A program made the position numbers and the translations under genes. This document shows positions 31,499-41,639 of a DNA stretch of 64,000 nt, one piece after another. Numbering within the stretch: position 1 is the stretch's first letter; every line of letters starts with the position of its first letter. Source of the stretch: Cellulophaga baltica (GTDB taxonomy: Bacteria > Bacteroidota > Bacteroidia > Flavobacteriales > Flavobacteriaceae); contig NZ_JAHKQN010000036.1 in the NCBI RefSeq assembly GCF_018861125.1, positions 1 through 64,000 on the forward strand, read 5' to 3'. The notes beneath the pieces are model-generated. The model ran no database searches, was not told the DNA's origin, and saw nothing but the letters and a program-made list of their open reading frames with translations.

Positions 31499-33904
31499 CT
31501 AATATGTTTTAGAGGTGAATTCTTTAATAGCCAATTCCATATCATTGGTCTTTTTATAAAGGGCCATTATGGCCTCGTTTTCTTGTCCATCGGTTAGGTA
31601 GGCGGCATACACTTCCATTGGAACTTCAAGCCTAAAAATGTTGCTTTCCTTTCCTATTTTGATGAACATTTCGGTGTACTTCCGTGGACCGGAAAGATTG
31701 TTCTTGATGGATTTTAATTGGTTTAAATCGTGACTAGATAGATTAAGTCTTTTGACCAATTCATCATAGCCCTTTTCATTGTTCAGACTATAAATGACCT
31801 GTGTATTTTCAAGTATGCTTGCTGAGGTTGAATTGTTGGGAAGTTGATTTATGGATTGAAGTATAATCCCAATAGCACCGTTCTGTTTACGGATGGCTTG
31901 GTAGTAGAATTCTACGCTTTCCAGTACGTTATCGAACTTTAATTGTTTGGCAAACTCATCGAAAAGAATGATACCTTTTTCAGCTCTGTTTTTCCAAATG
32001 GTTCTTTGGATGGCGGCCTTAATCAGCTTCAACATTACGGATAAGATTTCCTTGTTATCCTTGACTTCATCCAGTTCAAAAACAATTAAGCGTTTGTCCT
32101 CGATTTTATAGGTTTGGTCTTTACTGACTTTAAATAAGAAGCTATATAGACCATCGCCGACATATTCGGACATAACGTGCAAGAAGCTCGTAATATTGAA
32201 GTAATCGGGATGGATTTTTAAAGTGTCCAGTAGGTTTTTCTGATTCTTTTCTATAAAGCTGTAAAAACCATCCAACGAGTGATTTTCTGAAGTGCTGTTG
32301 TAATAATGCCGTAATATCTTTTTGACCGAGACCGATTGCGCTTTAGTTACTTTTAAATCTGAAGCAAACAGTTCAAATAAGAAAACAGATAGGTCTTCCA
32401 AACGTTCCGGAGTGAGGTCATTTTCATTACTGCTGTAAAACGGATTGATGCCTAAATTCTTTCCGCTTTCATAGCGAAGCACGGTGTATTGATTAGGATA
32501 GAGTTTTGCGAATTTGGTATAAGAGCCACCCAAATCAATGATGACCAACCGAACGCCACTTTCAAAATACTGACGTAGAATGTTGTTGGCCAAAAAGGAT
32601 TTCCCTTCACCAGTAGGTGCAAAAATGGCAAAGTTCCGAGCTTTAATTCGTTTCTTTTTCTCATCCCAAACATCCTTTAAAACTGGAATGTTATGTTCAC
32701 GGTCGTTAAAGATGATTCCCGTGGAATCAGAGGTGTAATTGGTGTTGTTAATGAACAGGCAAAGGGCATGTTTCAAATCAGTAACGTATACATCGTTGTT
32801 CGAAAAATTGGACGAAAAACAGCAGTAACTGTTCAGTATATAATTCTTCCGTTCTTCGCCTCGTGGATAATAGGGAATGATATCCAATTCCTTAAATTCA
32901 GTCTTTATTTTTGATGTTATTTTGTCGAGCTCTTTGGCTTCCTTCGCCCAATAGACAATATTGAGATGTCCGCGAATAATTCGTGCATTATCATCGGCAT
33001 TGATTTGGTCAAGGATATGCTGAATTTTCTTGAGGACTACCTTATTCTGAGAACCAAAGTTGGAACTTTTGTTCAGTTCCTCAACTTTCTTATCGAGCAG
33101 CTTGCGCCACTTTTGTTTGTCATCTAAATACAAAATCTGGTTGACGATGTGGTTTTCATTAAGCGTAAGCCCTAAGCCATCAATAAACCCTTGATGAAAC
33201 ACAAAATCGTCTGACGTAAATTTCTCATTGGTCTTGCTACTCTGTACACTTTCGCCAAAGCACAGTTCGCTATTGATGGCCAGGGCATCAAAATGGTTTT
33301 CGCCAATAGTGACGCTTTTCTTTTTCAGTAAAATATCGGTATCAAAACCTTCGTTGAAGCCATTGAAATAGTCCTTAGTCAGCTGTTGGATATCCTTTGC
33401 ATTAAGGGGAAGGAATTCCATCTTTCGGCTATTATTGATGAAGGAAACCGAATCGCTTACCGAGTTGACGAAGCTTTTTACGTTGTCGTCTAATTCTTGT
33501 ACGATTCCTTTTGAAACTTTACGGAACGGATGGACGTACTTTAGATTGTTCAGCGCCTTGTTTTTGGTCAGGGTGAAGAACAAATAACATTTATGTTCTA
33601 TGTGTCCACGACCTTTAAAATACTTGTGAGTCGATTTTTCTAAAAAGGTGGTATTCGGAAGTTGTTCAGAAGTATAGGATTTTTTCAGGTAAACATCTTG
33701 CTTATGTACTATTGTACCAATCGGTAAAGACTTCAGCGCTTGAAACCAAGCACCGTGTATATCCTCAAAATCCTTTTCAGAAAGCGAATAGATTTCTGGT
33801 AGATTCCCTTCATAGCATACCACCACATTACCATTATTGGCAAAGATGATATGGTCCTGAATATCTGCAATGGGTTGATATGCCGAAAGGTTAATCTTAT
33901 TCAT
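31499..33904 (-). CDS. traG: TraG conjugation ATPase (VirB4-like)
   Basis: 801 residues. An N-terminal VirB4-like domain (about 1-400) is followed by the ATPase domain with Walker A in FAPTGEGKSFLANNIL and Walker B in GIILFDEFAKQLKF. Related motifs LVIIDLGGSYTKFAKL and IGIILQSINQL also fit the TraG family of Bacteroidetes conjugative transposons. It powers assembly of the mating channel and sits on the inner membrane. Its start overlaps the traF gene by 8 bases. Confidence 0.9.
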   Translation of the reverse strand: MNKINLSAYQPIADIQDHIIFANNGNVVVCYEGNLPEIYSLSEKDFEDIHGAWFQALKSLPIGTIVHKQDVYLKKSYTSEQLPNTTFLEKSTHKYFKGRGHIEHKCYLFFTLTKNKALNNLKYVHPFRKVSKGIVQELDDNVKSFVNSVSDSVSFINNSRKMEFLPLNAKDIQQLTKDYFNGFNEGFDTDILLKKKSVTIGENHFDALAINSELCFGESVQSSKTNEKFTSDDFVFHQGFIDGLGLTLNENHIVNQILYLDDKQKWRKLLDKKVEELNKSSNFGSQNKVVLKKIQHILDQINADDNARIIRGHLNIVYWAKEAKELDKITSKIKTEFKELDIIPYYPRGEERKNYILNSYCCFSSNFSNNDVYVTDLKHALCLFINNTNYTSDSTGIIFNDREHNIPVLKDVWDEKKKRIKARNFAIFAPTGEGKSFLANNILRQYFESGVRLVIIDLGGSYTKFAKLYPNQYTVLRYESGKNLGINPFYSSNENDLTPERLEDLSVFLFELFASDLKVTKAQSVSVKKILRHYYNSTSENHSLDGFYSFIEKNQKNLLDTLKIHPDYFNITSFLHVMSEYVGDGLYSFLFKVSKDQTYKIEDKRLIVFELDEVKDNKEILSVMLKLIKAAIQRTIWKNRAEKGIILFDEFAKQLKFDNVLESVEFYYQAIRKQNGAIGIILQSINQLPNNSTSASILENTQVIYSLNNEKGYDELVKRLNLSSHDLNQLKSIKNNLSGPRKYTEMFIKIGKESNIFRLEVPMEVYAAYLTDGQENEAIMALYKKTNDMELAIKEFTSKTY

Positions 33905-34175
33905 AATATATGCCTGAATTTCGTTTGTTACTAATGATTTTAGGGAAGACCTTTGCTAACTGAAACAGTTGGGGGTTATTGGTAATCCTTGTGAGGGCTA
34001 TGTATAAAGCTGCATTGAAAATGGCAACACCTATAATTATCGCAAAGCTGAACGAGAAAATGATGACCATTAACGATGCGAGTACCGACATCATCATTAA
34101 GGCAAATAAGGAAATGGGCAATCCAAAAATGACAGCCCGTTTTCTAATGTTTCTATAAACCTCAAATCGCTTCAT
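33897..34175 (-). CDS. traF: Conjugative transfer protein TraF (DUF4133)
   Basis: 92 residues with two adjacent membrane helices (AVIFGLPISLFALMMMSVLASLMVIIFSFSFAIIIGVAIFNAALYIAL). This is the DUF4133 small membrane protein that always lies between traE and traG in these elements and corresponds to VirB3. Overlaps the traG start by 8 bases. Confidence 0.83.
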   Translation of the reverse strand: MKRFEVYRNIRKRAVIFGLPISLFALMMMSVLASLMVIIFSFSFAIIIGVAIFNAALYIALTRITNNPQLFQLAKVFPKIISNKRNSGIYYE

Positions 34176-34206
34176 AAAGCTTGGTAATTAAATCTCTCTT
34201 GGTAGG

Positions 34207-34494
34207 TTAGACTACGATTGAAATCAGATAGGTAAATATGCCAACAACCGCACCTGCGATTAAAACAAATACAAGGACGCGAGTAATCCCTTTTTTAAGG
34301 TCTGCGTTTTCCCCAAAGAAGTGTCCTGCATTAAATAGGAAACCAACTAGAAAAATGACCCCCAAAATGATTGGAAAAATTGTTCTTATAGTATCGGAGA
34401 CATCATTGACAGAATCTTCGATACCACCAATTTGTGCAAAAAGTGATGTGGAGAGCAACGACAAAAAGGTCGCTAAATAGATTGATTTTTTCAT
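34207..34494 (-). CDS. traE: Conjugative transfer protein TraE (DUF4134)
   Basis: 95 residues: signal peptide (KSIYLATFLSLLSTSLFAQIGG) then two helices (ILGVIFLVGFLFNAGHFFG and VLVFVLIAGAVVGIFTYLISIVV). This is the VirB2-like pilin-type protein (DUF4134). First gene of the tra run, with 183 bases of AT-rich intergenic DNA to the divergent amidase gene, which should hold both promoters. Confidence 0.82.
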   Translation of the reverse strand: MKKSIYLATFLSLLSTSLFAQIGGIEDSVNDVSDTIRTIFPIILGVIFLVGFLFNAGHFFGENADLKKGITRVLVFVLIAGAVVGIFTYLISIVV

Positions 34495-34677
34495 AACGTA
34501 ATAGTTTAAATTTTTGTGTTGTTTTCGTTATGTGAAATTTACATATATTTGTTTATAAATAACTGAAAATCAATTATTTGTGAATAAAATATTGTTTGAT
34601 ATCAATTGAATTTAATTGCTATTATTTGGCATCAAATCCTATGATTTTTGAAAGGGAAGTTGTTGATAACCTGAAAA

Positions 34678-35352
34678 TTGAAAATGAAAAAAGTACTTAA
34701 AAACGTCAGTTTTGTCTTTTTGCTTCTGCAACTATGTATCATTTTTGGTCAAGAAACGAGTGCTCAAAAACGAATTGTAATTGATGTGGGACACGGTGGA
34801 AAAGATGCAGGTGCGATAGGTATAAATGGCATCCAAGAAAAGGATGTGGTAATGAATATTGCTAATGCCATTTTAAAGCTAAATGATGAATTAGATACCC
34901 CTTTGGATATTTATTTGACTAGATATACTGATACGCTTATTTCTTTATCGGATAGAACGAAATTGGCTAAAGCCTTGAATGCTGATTTATTTATGTCCTT
35001 GCATTGTAACCATTCGGATAATCCGAATGCGAGAGGGATTGAAGTTTATGTGGGTGACGCTACTTCAGAATATTCTGATGAGTCTACTTGGGTAGCTTTT
35101 CAGTTGCAATATACGCTCAATAAGAAGTTGGGTTTTGAGAGTAGAGGTGTGAAGTTTTCGAATTTTCAGGTGTTGCGGGAAACTGGTGGTTATTGTCTTT
35201 CTGTGCTTTTGGAATTGGGGTTTTTGAGTAATTGGGATGAAAGTGAGTATTACCAAAAGCTAGAATCGTATCAAGTCTTAGCTCTAGTGATATGGAAAAA
35301 TTTAATCAAAAAATATAAAAGTGATGAGAGAGTTGGGAACAAAAATCATTAA
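34678..35352 (+). CDS. N-acetylmuramoyl-L-alanine amidase
   Basis: 224 residues with a signal peptide (VSFVFLLLQLCIIFGQETSAQ). The Amidase_3 zinc motifs are present: VIDVGHGGKDAG (first His), EKDVVMNIA (Glu), SLHCNHSD (second His) and LLELGFLSN (catalytic Glu). It cleaves the peptide from the glycan strand of peptidoglycan. Its position, divergent from traE, suggests local wall opening for the conjugation channel, a common accessory of such elements, although housekeeping amidases look the same. Confidence 0.85.
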   Translation: MKMKKVLKNVSFVFLLLQLCIIFGQETSAQKRIVIDVGHGGKDAGAIGINGIQEKDVVMNIANAILKLNDELDTPLDIYLTRYTDTLISLSDRTKLAKALNADLFMSLHCNHSDNPNARGIEVYVGDATSEYSDESTWVAFQLQYTLNKKLGFESRGVKFSNFQVLRETGGYCLSVLLELGFLSNWDESEYYQKLESYQVLALVIWKNLIKKYKSDERVGNKNH

Positions 35353-35407
35353 AATTATTAAGCTCATTATTTTAGAGATATATAAATCATTTTTTGTAAA
35401 AAGGGAA

Positions 35408-36346
35408 TTATAGAACATCTTTTATCATTCCAACTATATCAAAGGATTCTTCTTCAATCCACTCTTCTGTTTCAATTAGAGACCTAATGAGTATAAGTTC
35501 TTTCTTAGTAAAACCTTCCAATTCAAGTCCTGAGAGGGTTTTTGATAAATCCCAATGGCTATTGTGATAAGGAATATAAGTGCTAACTCTTTGATGGGGT
35601 TCGTTTGGGAATAAGAGCTGAATATCCGTGTTTCTTTTTTTGAGCTTAGCTTTAATTCTTATAAAAATTTGTAGCCCAGCTAAATCCCAATCACACGAAT
35701 AATAGATTGGTTTTGACAGGTCAGATTCATCTATGTCATCAATAATGGCAATATTGTTCCCACCAACATACCATAACTTGACTTGTGTTTCCTCAACTAT
35801 CCAAGGTTGCTTTAAGTAGGACTTATTCTCGCACATTATGACTGCTTTTGGATTTTTATTATCGATAACCAATCGCCATTGATTCTCTTTTATATCCAAA
35901 GAAAACCTGTCAATGTTCAATATTTTGAATACTGCATCTCGTACACTTTTTCTGTTTTTAAGATATTTAGAAATATCAAAAAACTCATTGGAAAAATCCT
36001 CAATAGTCGTAGGGTGACTTCTGAGCTCTTCCTTATTCTCAGCAATAAACATTAGAGTTTTTATGTCGTCAATTGTGAAGCCCTTATTAGCAGTAGGTTT
36101 AATATCATTTTTTAAAAGAAACTTTTTTGATTCTTCAAACGCTCTCTTGAATTCCTTTTCATAGAATGATTCAAATCTATCGGTGGGAACAATAACCTTT
36201 ATATTATCTGGTTTTAAATCCAAAATACCTTTCTCATATATAAGATGTTTTATATATGGATGACTTTGAATTAGAGCCCTAGATTTCTTAAGGCGGTATA
36301 TGTCGTCTAGAGCCTTCAGCTCTTTCCAAGTAACATTCTTATTCAT
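35408..36346 (-). CDS. jetD: Wadjet defence protein JetD (Toprim nuclease subunit)
   Basis: The frame begins at 36379, but the ATG at 36346 (MNKNVTWKEL) overlaps the jetC stop by 8 bases and is the likely start, giving about 312 residues. The N-terminal part is a helical DUF3322-like arm. The C-terminal part is a Toprim-like DUF2220 domain: AVIMCENKSYL supplies the acidic Glu, then YYSCDWDLAGLQIFIR the DxD-type motif. In Wadjet systems JetD cuts closed circular DNA after the JetABC motor extrudes it. It is the last gene of the operon jetA-B-C-D, in standard order. Confidence 0.85.
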   Translation of the reverse strand: MNKNVTWKELKALDDIYRLKKSRALIQSHPYIKHLIYEKGILDLKPDNIKVIVPTDRFESFYEKEFKRAFEESKKFLLKNDIKPTANKGFTIDDIKTLMFIAENKEELRSHPTTIEDFSNEFFDISKYLKNRKSVRDAVFKILNIDRFSLDIKENQWRLVIDNKNPKAVIMCENKSYLKQPWIVEETQVKLWYVGGNNIAIIDDIDESDLSKPIYYSCDWDLAGLQIFIRIKAKLKKRNTDIQLLFPNEPHQRVSTYIPYHNSHWDLSKTLSGLELEGFTKKELILIRSLIETEEWIEEESFDIVGMIKDVL

Positions 36347-39300
36347 TATCCGATAGGGATTGTATGTAGTGTTGCGCAATGTCTTCCGTTATTTCATCAG
36401 AAAATATCCCAAGCGGTGGTACAAAGCTGTTAACATTTGCCAAATTATTTCCATTCATAATATAGATGTATTGACCGTTATCGGTAATTTCACCTGCAGT
36501 TTCAATAGCCATTGTAATAATTTGATATTGCTCTTTCTTTGCTAAGTCGTGAAGCATATCATAATTACTTCCCAAACCTTCTGCCTCATCAATTGGCATA
36601 ATTTTTAAGCCCCCTTTTCCTTTTTCTTCAATAAGAGACAATCTAGCTAGGCATAACAGGGCATTTGCCGCGTATGTTTGACCATTACTACCAGAATTAA
36701 CGTCTTCATTTTCAAGTTTTAGTTCAAAAACTAAGTCAAAATAAGAAGTTGGGTTCATCAAATCTTTAGGCTCAACTTTAGAACTTCCACCCAATTTTTG
36801 AAATGCCTTAATCATCATTTTATTAATGTCAATTTCATCACGAAGGTCACTAAACAGCCCAGTATAACTCATTTGAGTTTGAAGTTGTTTTCTGAAAGTA
36901 CTAAGCCAATTTTCTGGATAATGAATAGACTTCTTAAAGGTTAGCGACGCTTTATTTCCACCAGTAATTTCTTTATTGTCCTTTTTTAGGTACTCATTAA
37001 TGTTATTGATTTTAGTTAAATATCCTCGATAGATATTATAAACATCATTGAAAACACTACCGATTATGTCAACTTTTCTAGAACCAATTTCCTGAATATC
37101 AAGTGTTAGCTTATTTAATCTATCTACAATATCATTTGAAATTAACTCCTCATCTACTTTTGATGAGGGAAATACAGTTGGTAAGAGGTGGTTTGCTAAT
37201 TGGCCTATCGAAGCAGTTTCATCGTAGGGAAGGTCTTTGGTTATTATCTTCAAATATTCGATGTACGCTTGTTGGGCAGAGTTAGCTTTACTTTGCAAAG
37301 AATTTTGTCCCCCATCATCTGGATTGGTCTTTTCCTCAATGTTTTCCTCAAATTGAATTGTCCCTTTGAATAGCTGCTCGTTTAAAAGTTTGGTTTGCTC
37401 AATTTCTTGGCTGGCTAAACAAAGTTGGTCTTCTTTCTTTTCCAGTTCAGCGTTGAGCTCATTTTTATTGCCTGAAAACTCATATTTTAATTCGATAAGT
37501 TTTTTTTGAGTGCTGATTTCTTTAGTTTGAGACTTGAGAAATGATTTTTTGTCAAATTTCTTTTCGTCTATAAATCCCTCTTGTTTTGCCAAATTTCTTT
37601 CTTCACCATCAATCCTTTCTTTTATAAGTTCAGCGCTGACATCGATGTCATCTTCAAAATAATCTTTCTCAAATTGCTCTATCCTTTTTTTATAGCCTTG
37701 TAACAGATTTTCCTTATTTGTAAATTCTTCAAATTCCTTCTGAATTGATTTGTATTTTTCAAGGATGTCGTTTTTGCTTTTGTATGCTGCTATGTGAAGC
37801 TGAAATGACTCTTCTGTAAGGTCTTTTAGACTTTTATCAATTACAAAATTTAATAACCCGTCTTGCCTTTTGAAACGTTCAATTTGCTTTTCTAGATTAC
37901 CATATTCGAATAGCGTATTCTTAAGATATTCTTCGTTATTCTTTTTAGTGATAAGCTCAGATAGTTTTGCTTCTACACCTTCTTTGAGTTTGGATAATGA
38001 CTTGGTAATCTTTTTTGGGTCTTTTATATTGAGAACACGATGTTCTGAATATGTTATAAACTCGAATACACCATCTAAGTCAAACCAAAAGCCTTCTTGG
38101 CTATTGTCCTTAATATTCGAGTCTATGTTTTGAAAAAGCTGTTCTGGAAACGGCACATACCTGTTCGGCTCATTCTGTGAAGGTTTTATCTTCCCATACT
38201 TTTGAAAATAGACCAAGACACTTTCGTGATTATGTGATAATGGGAACTCTAAATTGTCTATAGCCCAGTTTACCAATGACTCAGGATTATTGAGGTCTGA
38301 AAATCTTGATAAGGATTCTAGTTCAGCTATTTCCAATTCCAATTCCTTGATTTTTACAGGAAATTGCTCAATCTCTTTTTTATAATTATTTAGCCAGTTG
38401 GATGTCTTAAAAGCATCAATAATATTATGATTAGAAAGATATTTGATAAAGGCTTGTAAGGCTATTTTATCACTATTTTCGGCGTACTGAGCATTGAACC
38501 ATTCATTTACCTTTTGTATTTCATTATCGTAGGAAGAAAGCCATTTTTCTGCAACATCAATCTGTCGTATGGACTGACTTATATCTATAAATTGTTTAGC
38601 TATATCGTTATCATCTTTATCCTTGTCAGTTAATTTGACAACTTTATTCTTAATAGTTATAAGTTCTTTTAAGTCAACTATTTGTAGTCTTGAAATTTCG
38701 TTGTTAATGAAATCAAGTTCAATGTTCTTATTATCTAATTTCTTGTTGATATCCGACTTTTCAGTTGCGGTTTTGTCCTTAAAACCATTCCAGTAGCTGA
38801 ACTTTTTAGTTAGATAATCGGTATAGATAGATTTATATTCTTTCTGTTTTTCTAAGACAGTTTTCAGAAGGTTTTGTTTACTATTTATAAGTTCTATTTC
38901 ATCAGAATATCTCTTATGCTCAAAGAAGTCGTTACTTATATTATGGACTTCCTCATTGTACTTATTCATTATGGCACTTTGCTCTTCATCACCAAATAGG
39001 AATTTCTTTAAATTTTCAGATTCCGTCTTAAAACCTTTACCCCTAGAAAATGACCTCAAAATGTTAGCATATGTTTTAAGGGTTTCATCTTTTGTTAAAT
39101 CTAATGATAAGAGATTATTATCATACAAGATTTGGTGGTAGTTTTTGCGTCTAAAGGATTTCATCCTAGCAAATTCGACTTGCTCACAAATATTTTTTAA
39201 GGTATCTACTTTATCATTTATAATAAGGTCTTTATTTGAAATGGGTCTATTTAGAGCAATCAAATCACCCCAATCATAGCCATTTTGAATAATGAACATT

Positions 39301-39638
39301 TCTGCTGCATTACTAGTGCCTTCAATATAAACACCTATTACAAGGTAATTTTTTGGCTTCACTTCTATGTTCAGAAAAATATAACCTCTAGAAGAAGATT
39401 TCCCTTTATTAGAAATCAGCATCCCTTTGACATCTCTTAACTTATTTCCATCTGTCGCCGATTTGAATTCGCTTGAGCCCACTAGAATCAATTGAATCAT
39501 ATCCGCTATCATACTTTTCCCGCTACCGCTTTCGCCACTGAAATCAGTTCTATAGGGATGAAAAAGATAGTCAGCATTATAATGTTGCTTGATACCTATT
39601 GTTGATAGACTGTAAATACGAGGATAATTATTCTGCAT
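36339..39638 (-). CDS. jetC: Wadjet defence protein JetC (SMC/MukB-like ATPase)
   Basis: 1099 residues. Walker A is GESGSGKSM at residues 35-43. Long coiled-coil arms occupy most of residues 220-900, rich in Glu, Lys and Leu. The ATPase head closes near the C-terminus with a signature-like SGSNGQTYAANALLCLARLSL and Walker B IMPIDEAEGLGS. This is the loop-extruding motor of Wadjet (condensin/MukB-related). Overlaps jetB by 11 bases and jetD by 8, so translation is coupled. Confidence 0.88.
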   Translation of the reverse strand: MQNNYPRIYSLSTIGIKQHYNADYLFHPYRTDFSGESGSGKSMIADMIQLILVGSSEFKSATDGNKLRDVKGMLISNKGKSSSRGYIFLNIEVKPKNYLVIGVYIEGTSNAAEMFIIQNGYDWGDLIALNRPISNKDLIINDKVDTLKNICEQVEFARMKSFRRKNYHQILYDNNLLSLDLTKDETLKTYANILRSFSRGKGFKTESENLKKFLFGDEEQSAIMNKYNEEVHNISNDFFEHKRYSDEIELINSKQNLLKTVLEKQKEYKSIYTDYLTKKFSYWNGFKDKTATEKSDINKKLDNKNIELDFINNEISRLQIVDLKELITIKNKVVKLTDKDKDDNDIAKQFIDISQSIRQIDVAEKWLSSYDNEIQKVNEWFNAQYAENSDKIALQAFIKYLSNHNIIDAFKTSNWLNNYKKEIEQFPVKIKELELEIAELESLSRFSDLNNPESLVNWAIDNLEFPLSHNHESVLVYFQKYGKIKPSQNEPNRYVPFPEQLFQNIDSNIKDNSQEGFWFDLDGVFEFITYSEHRVLNIKDPKKITKSLSKLKEGVEAKLSELITKKNNEEYLKNTLFEYGNLEKQIERFKRQDGLLNFVIDKSLKDLTEESFQLHIAAYKSKNDILEKYKSIQKEFEEFTNKENLLQGYKKRIEQFEKDYFEDDIDVSAELIKERIDGEERNLAKQEGFIDEKKFDKKSFLKSQTKEISTQKKLIELKYEFSGNKNELNAELEKKEDQLCLASQEIEQTKLLNEQLFKGTIQFEENIEEKTNPDDGGQNSLQSKANSAQQAYIEYLKIITKDLPYDETASIGQLANHLLPTVFPSSKVDEELISNDIVDRLNKLTLDIQEIGSRKVDIIGSVFNDVYNIYRGYLTKINNINEYLKKDNKEITGGNKASLTFKKSIHYPENWLSTFRKQLQTQMSYTGLFSDLRDEIDINKMMIKAFQKLGGSSKVEPKDLMNPTSYFDLVFELKLENEDVNSGSNGQTYAANALLCLARLSLIEEKGKGGLKIMPIDEAEGLGSNYDMLHDLAKKEQYQIITMAIETAGEITDNGQYIYIMNGNNLANVNSFVPPLGIFSDEITEDIAQHYIQSLSDNE

Positions 39639-40308
39639 CCCTTACTTGTTTTATTAAATCATCAATAGATTCAATTTGTGGTTGGTACATTGAACGTAAA
39701 CGTTCAAAAGATGGCATAATCTTAAATCTATCATTTTCATCTTCACTGTCCCACATTAACCAGCCTAATTCGCCGAATTTTTCAAATGATTTCTGTATCA
39801 CAACTTCAAATCTATGGTCACTTAAATCTGTGCTTTTATCTGAGAAATTATCATTAACGAGCTTCCTTAGTGCATTTTTCTGCTCTTCATATTCCTCATA
39901 TAACAAAGCTTTAAATTCGGAAACACTTTCTAACTCGATATTACCATCTAGTTTGAACATTTTGAAAAACAACATTCCAATAATTATGTATTCATTTTTT
40001 AAATAATCTCGGTTGCCTGAAGGCACATTACCTTTACCATCTTCATTGAAATTTAAGAAGTAGTAATTATTGAAGTCGTTGCCTTCTTTTATAAGATTCA
40101 AATTGAAAAAATCTTTGTAATACTCTTTAAGGGATTCATAATTATCTGAGTCGTTCAAGAATCTATACAGGTTTACATTGCTTGGATATTCTCTTTGAAT
40201 ATGAATACCTTCTCTAAGTGTATAGTCGAGTTTTGCAAAAATACTTTTTGCCCTTTTATTATGTAGAAAGCTATATAAATTTATCTTTTCTGAAGCTTCA
40301 TCTGCCAT
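39628..40308 (-). CDS. jetB: Wadjet defence protein JetB (KITE/MukE-like)
   Basis: 226 residues, mostly helical with winged-helix features (ELGWLMWDSEDENDRFKIMPSFERLRSMY), the DUF4194 layout that corresponds to MukE. It joins the motor to the kleisin JetA. Overlaps jetA by 28 bases and jetC by 11. Family identification rests on context and general features more than on single motifs. Confidence 0.75.
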   Translation of the reverse strand: MADEASEKINLYSFLHNKRAKSIFAKLDYTLREGIHIQREYPSNVNLYRFLNDSDNYESLKEYYKDFFNLNLIKEGNDFNNYYFLNFNEDGKGNVPSGNRDYLKNEYIIIGMLFFKMFKLDGNIELESVSEFKALLYEEYEEQKNALRKLVNDNFSDKSTDLSDHRFEVVIQKSFEKFGELGWLMWDSEDENDRFKIMPSFERLRSMYQPQIESIDDLIKQVRDAE

Positions 40309-41600
40309 AAGGATATATTTTTGTTTTTAATGTCGCGTACAGGTTCTTTCTTGATTTCTACTAGATATTTATTCCTGTATGTAGTGTTTCTTCTAATAAT
40401 GTTATGTGCTGTTTTGACTGCAATTGTAAGTCGGTCTTCTTTCAATATTTTAAAGAAATAAGGTGTAAATTCGAGGTTGCCTTTTGCTTCTAATTCTTGA
40501 AATACTAGTTTAGTCCAGTATGTAATTCTGTCTTTATCGTGTTTCCATTTCAACGTCTTTTCTAGCAGTTCTTTCCTCATTTTAACATCTACCGTTCTTG
40601 TTGTTACTGGTACAGGTAGCTTATGGCTAATTTCCCTAAGCGGTATAATATTGAACGTAGGGTTATGAGTTGCGGATTTTATGGTCAATCCAAAAAGATT
40701 ACTGGGAAACTGAATTCTTTTAGAACTTCCGTCCTTAACAACCACAGATTCTTTGAGTAGAAAGTCAATGAAACTATTAGTTTTTCTATCAAAATTCTTT
40801 TTATTAAAATCATATATGAATTCTCTTATCCTCGGTTTTATTTTATCAATCCTCTTACTGACCTGCTCTAGCTGGCTTCTAGAATTTTCGTGAAAGTTCT
40901 GTACTCTATGAATATTTGAAATATCATCTCGCTCTTGATTGTTTTCTAGAAGCCCGATTAAGATGTCATCAATATCATAAGATATTTGAAATGCATTTCT
41001 GAGCTCAGAAGCTTGTTTTTTGATTATATCAAGCCGAATTTCAATTCCTTTTAAAGAATTTAATACATCTTTATTATTAGGGTTTATTCCTGTTTTAAAC
41101 TCTTTTACGGATTCATTTACCTGGAGGTCCAGTATTTCTATTTGGGATGTCAGTTCCGGAAGTCTTATATCAAAGTGGTCTACAATCCATTCCTCAAAAT
41201 CACTACCTTCATCAATGTTTGCTGTAAGGCTTTTATGTAATTCAGCAAAAAACCGTTTAATCTTAGCTGGATTGTATTTTTTAATAAGTCTTTTCTCAAT
41301 GTTCTGACAGAGTTCCAATCCGTATTTTTTGAATTGATAAGTTTTTTTCGATGAATTTCGCCATAGAAAAGACTCTTGAAACCTTAGAATTATAGAGTTG
41401 TTTCTATTGTATTCTGTTCTTAATTCCGGATTACCTTGGTCTTTAAAAACCTTAGTAATCGTTGATAAAATATTCTCTTCTGTAAAATTTTTATCTTTAT
41501 ATTTTTCATATAGAGATAGAAGAATTAATCCATCGTTTTTCTCTGGAATTAATTTTTCATATTGGTTTTTGGCCTCTCTATATAGGTTAAAACTGTTCAT
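40281..41600 (-). CDS. jetA: Wadjet defence protein JetA (kleisin-like, MukF-related)
   Basis: 439 residues. N-terminal winged-helix-like region (DGLILLSLYEKYKDKNFTEENILSTITKVF), a long helical middle, and a C-terminal winged-helix-like part (LVFQELEAKGNLEFTPYFFKILKEDRLTIAVKTAHN). It matches the first gene of Wadjet operons (DUF3375-like kleisin). It starts 40 bases after the stop of gajB, so all six defence genes may be read together. Confidence 0.75.
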   Translation of the reverse strand: MNSFNLYREAKNQYEKLIPEKNDGLILLSLYEKYKDKNFTEENILSTITKVFKDQGNPELRTEYNRNNSIILRFQESFLWRNSSKKTYQFKKYGLELCQNIEKRLIKKYNPAKIKRFFAELHKSLTANIDEGSDFEEWIVDHFDIRLPELTSQIEILDLQVNESVKEFKTGINPNNKDVLNSLKGIEIRLDIIKKQASELRNAFQISYDIDDILIGLLENNQERDDISNIHRVQNFHENSRSQLEQVSKRIDKIKPRIREFIYDFNKKNFDRKTNSFIDFLLKESVVVKDGSSKRIQFPSNLFGLTIKSATHNPTFNIIPLREISHKLPVPVTTRTVDVKMRKELLEKTLKWKHDKDRITYWTKLVFQELEAKGNLEFTPYFFKILKEDRLTIAVKTAHNIIRRNTTYRNKYLVEIKKEPVRDIKNKNISLWQMKLQKR

Positions 41601-41639
41601 TTTCTATTGCATCGTTTTTGTCTTAATCGGGTTACCTAT

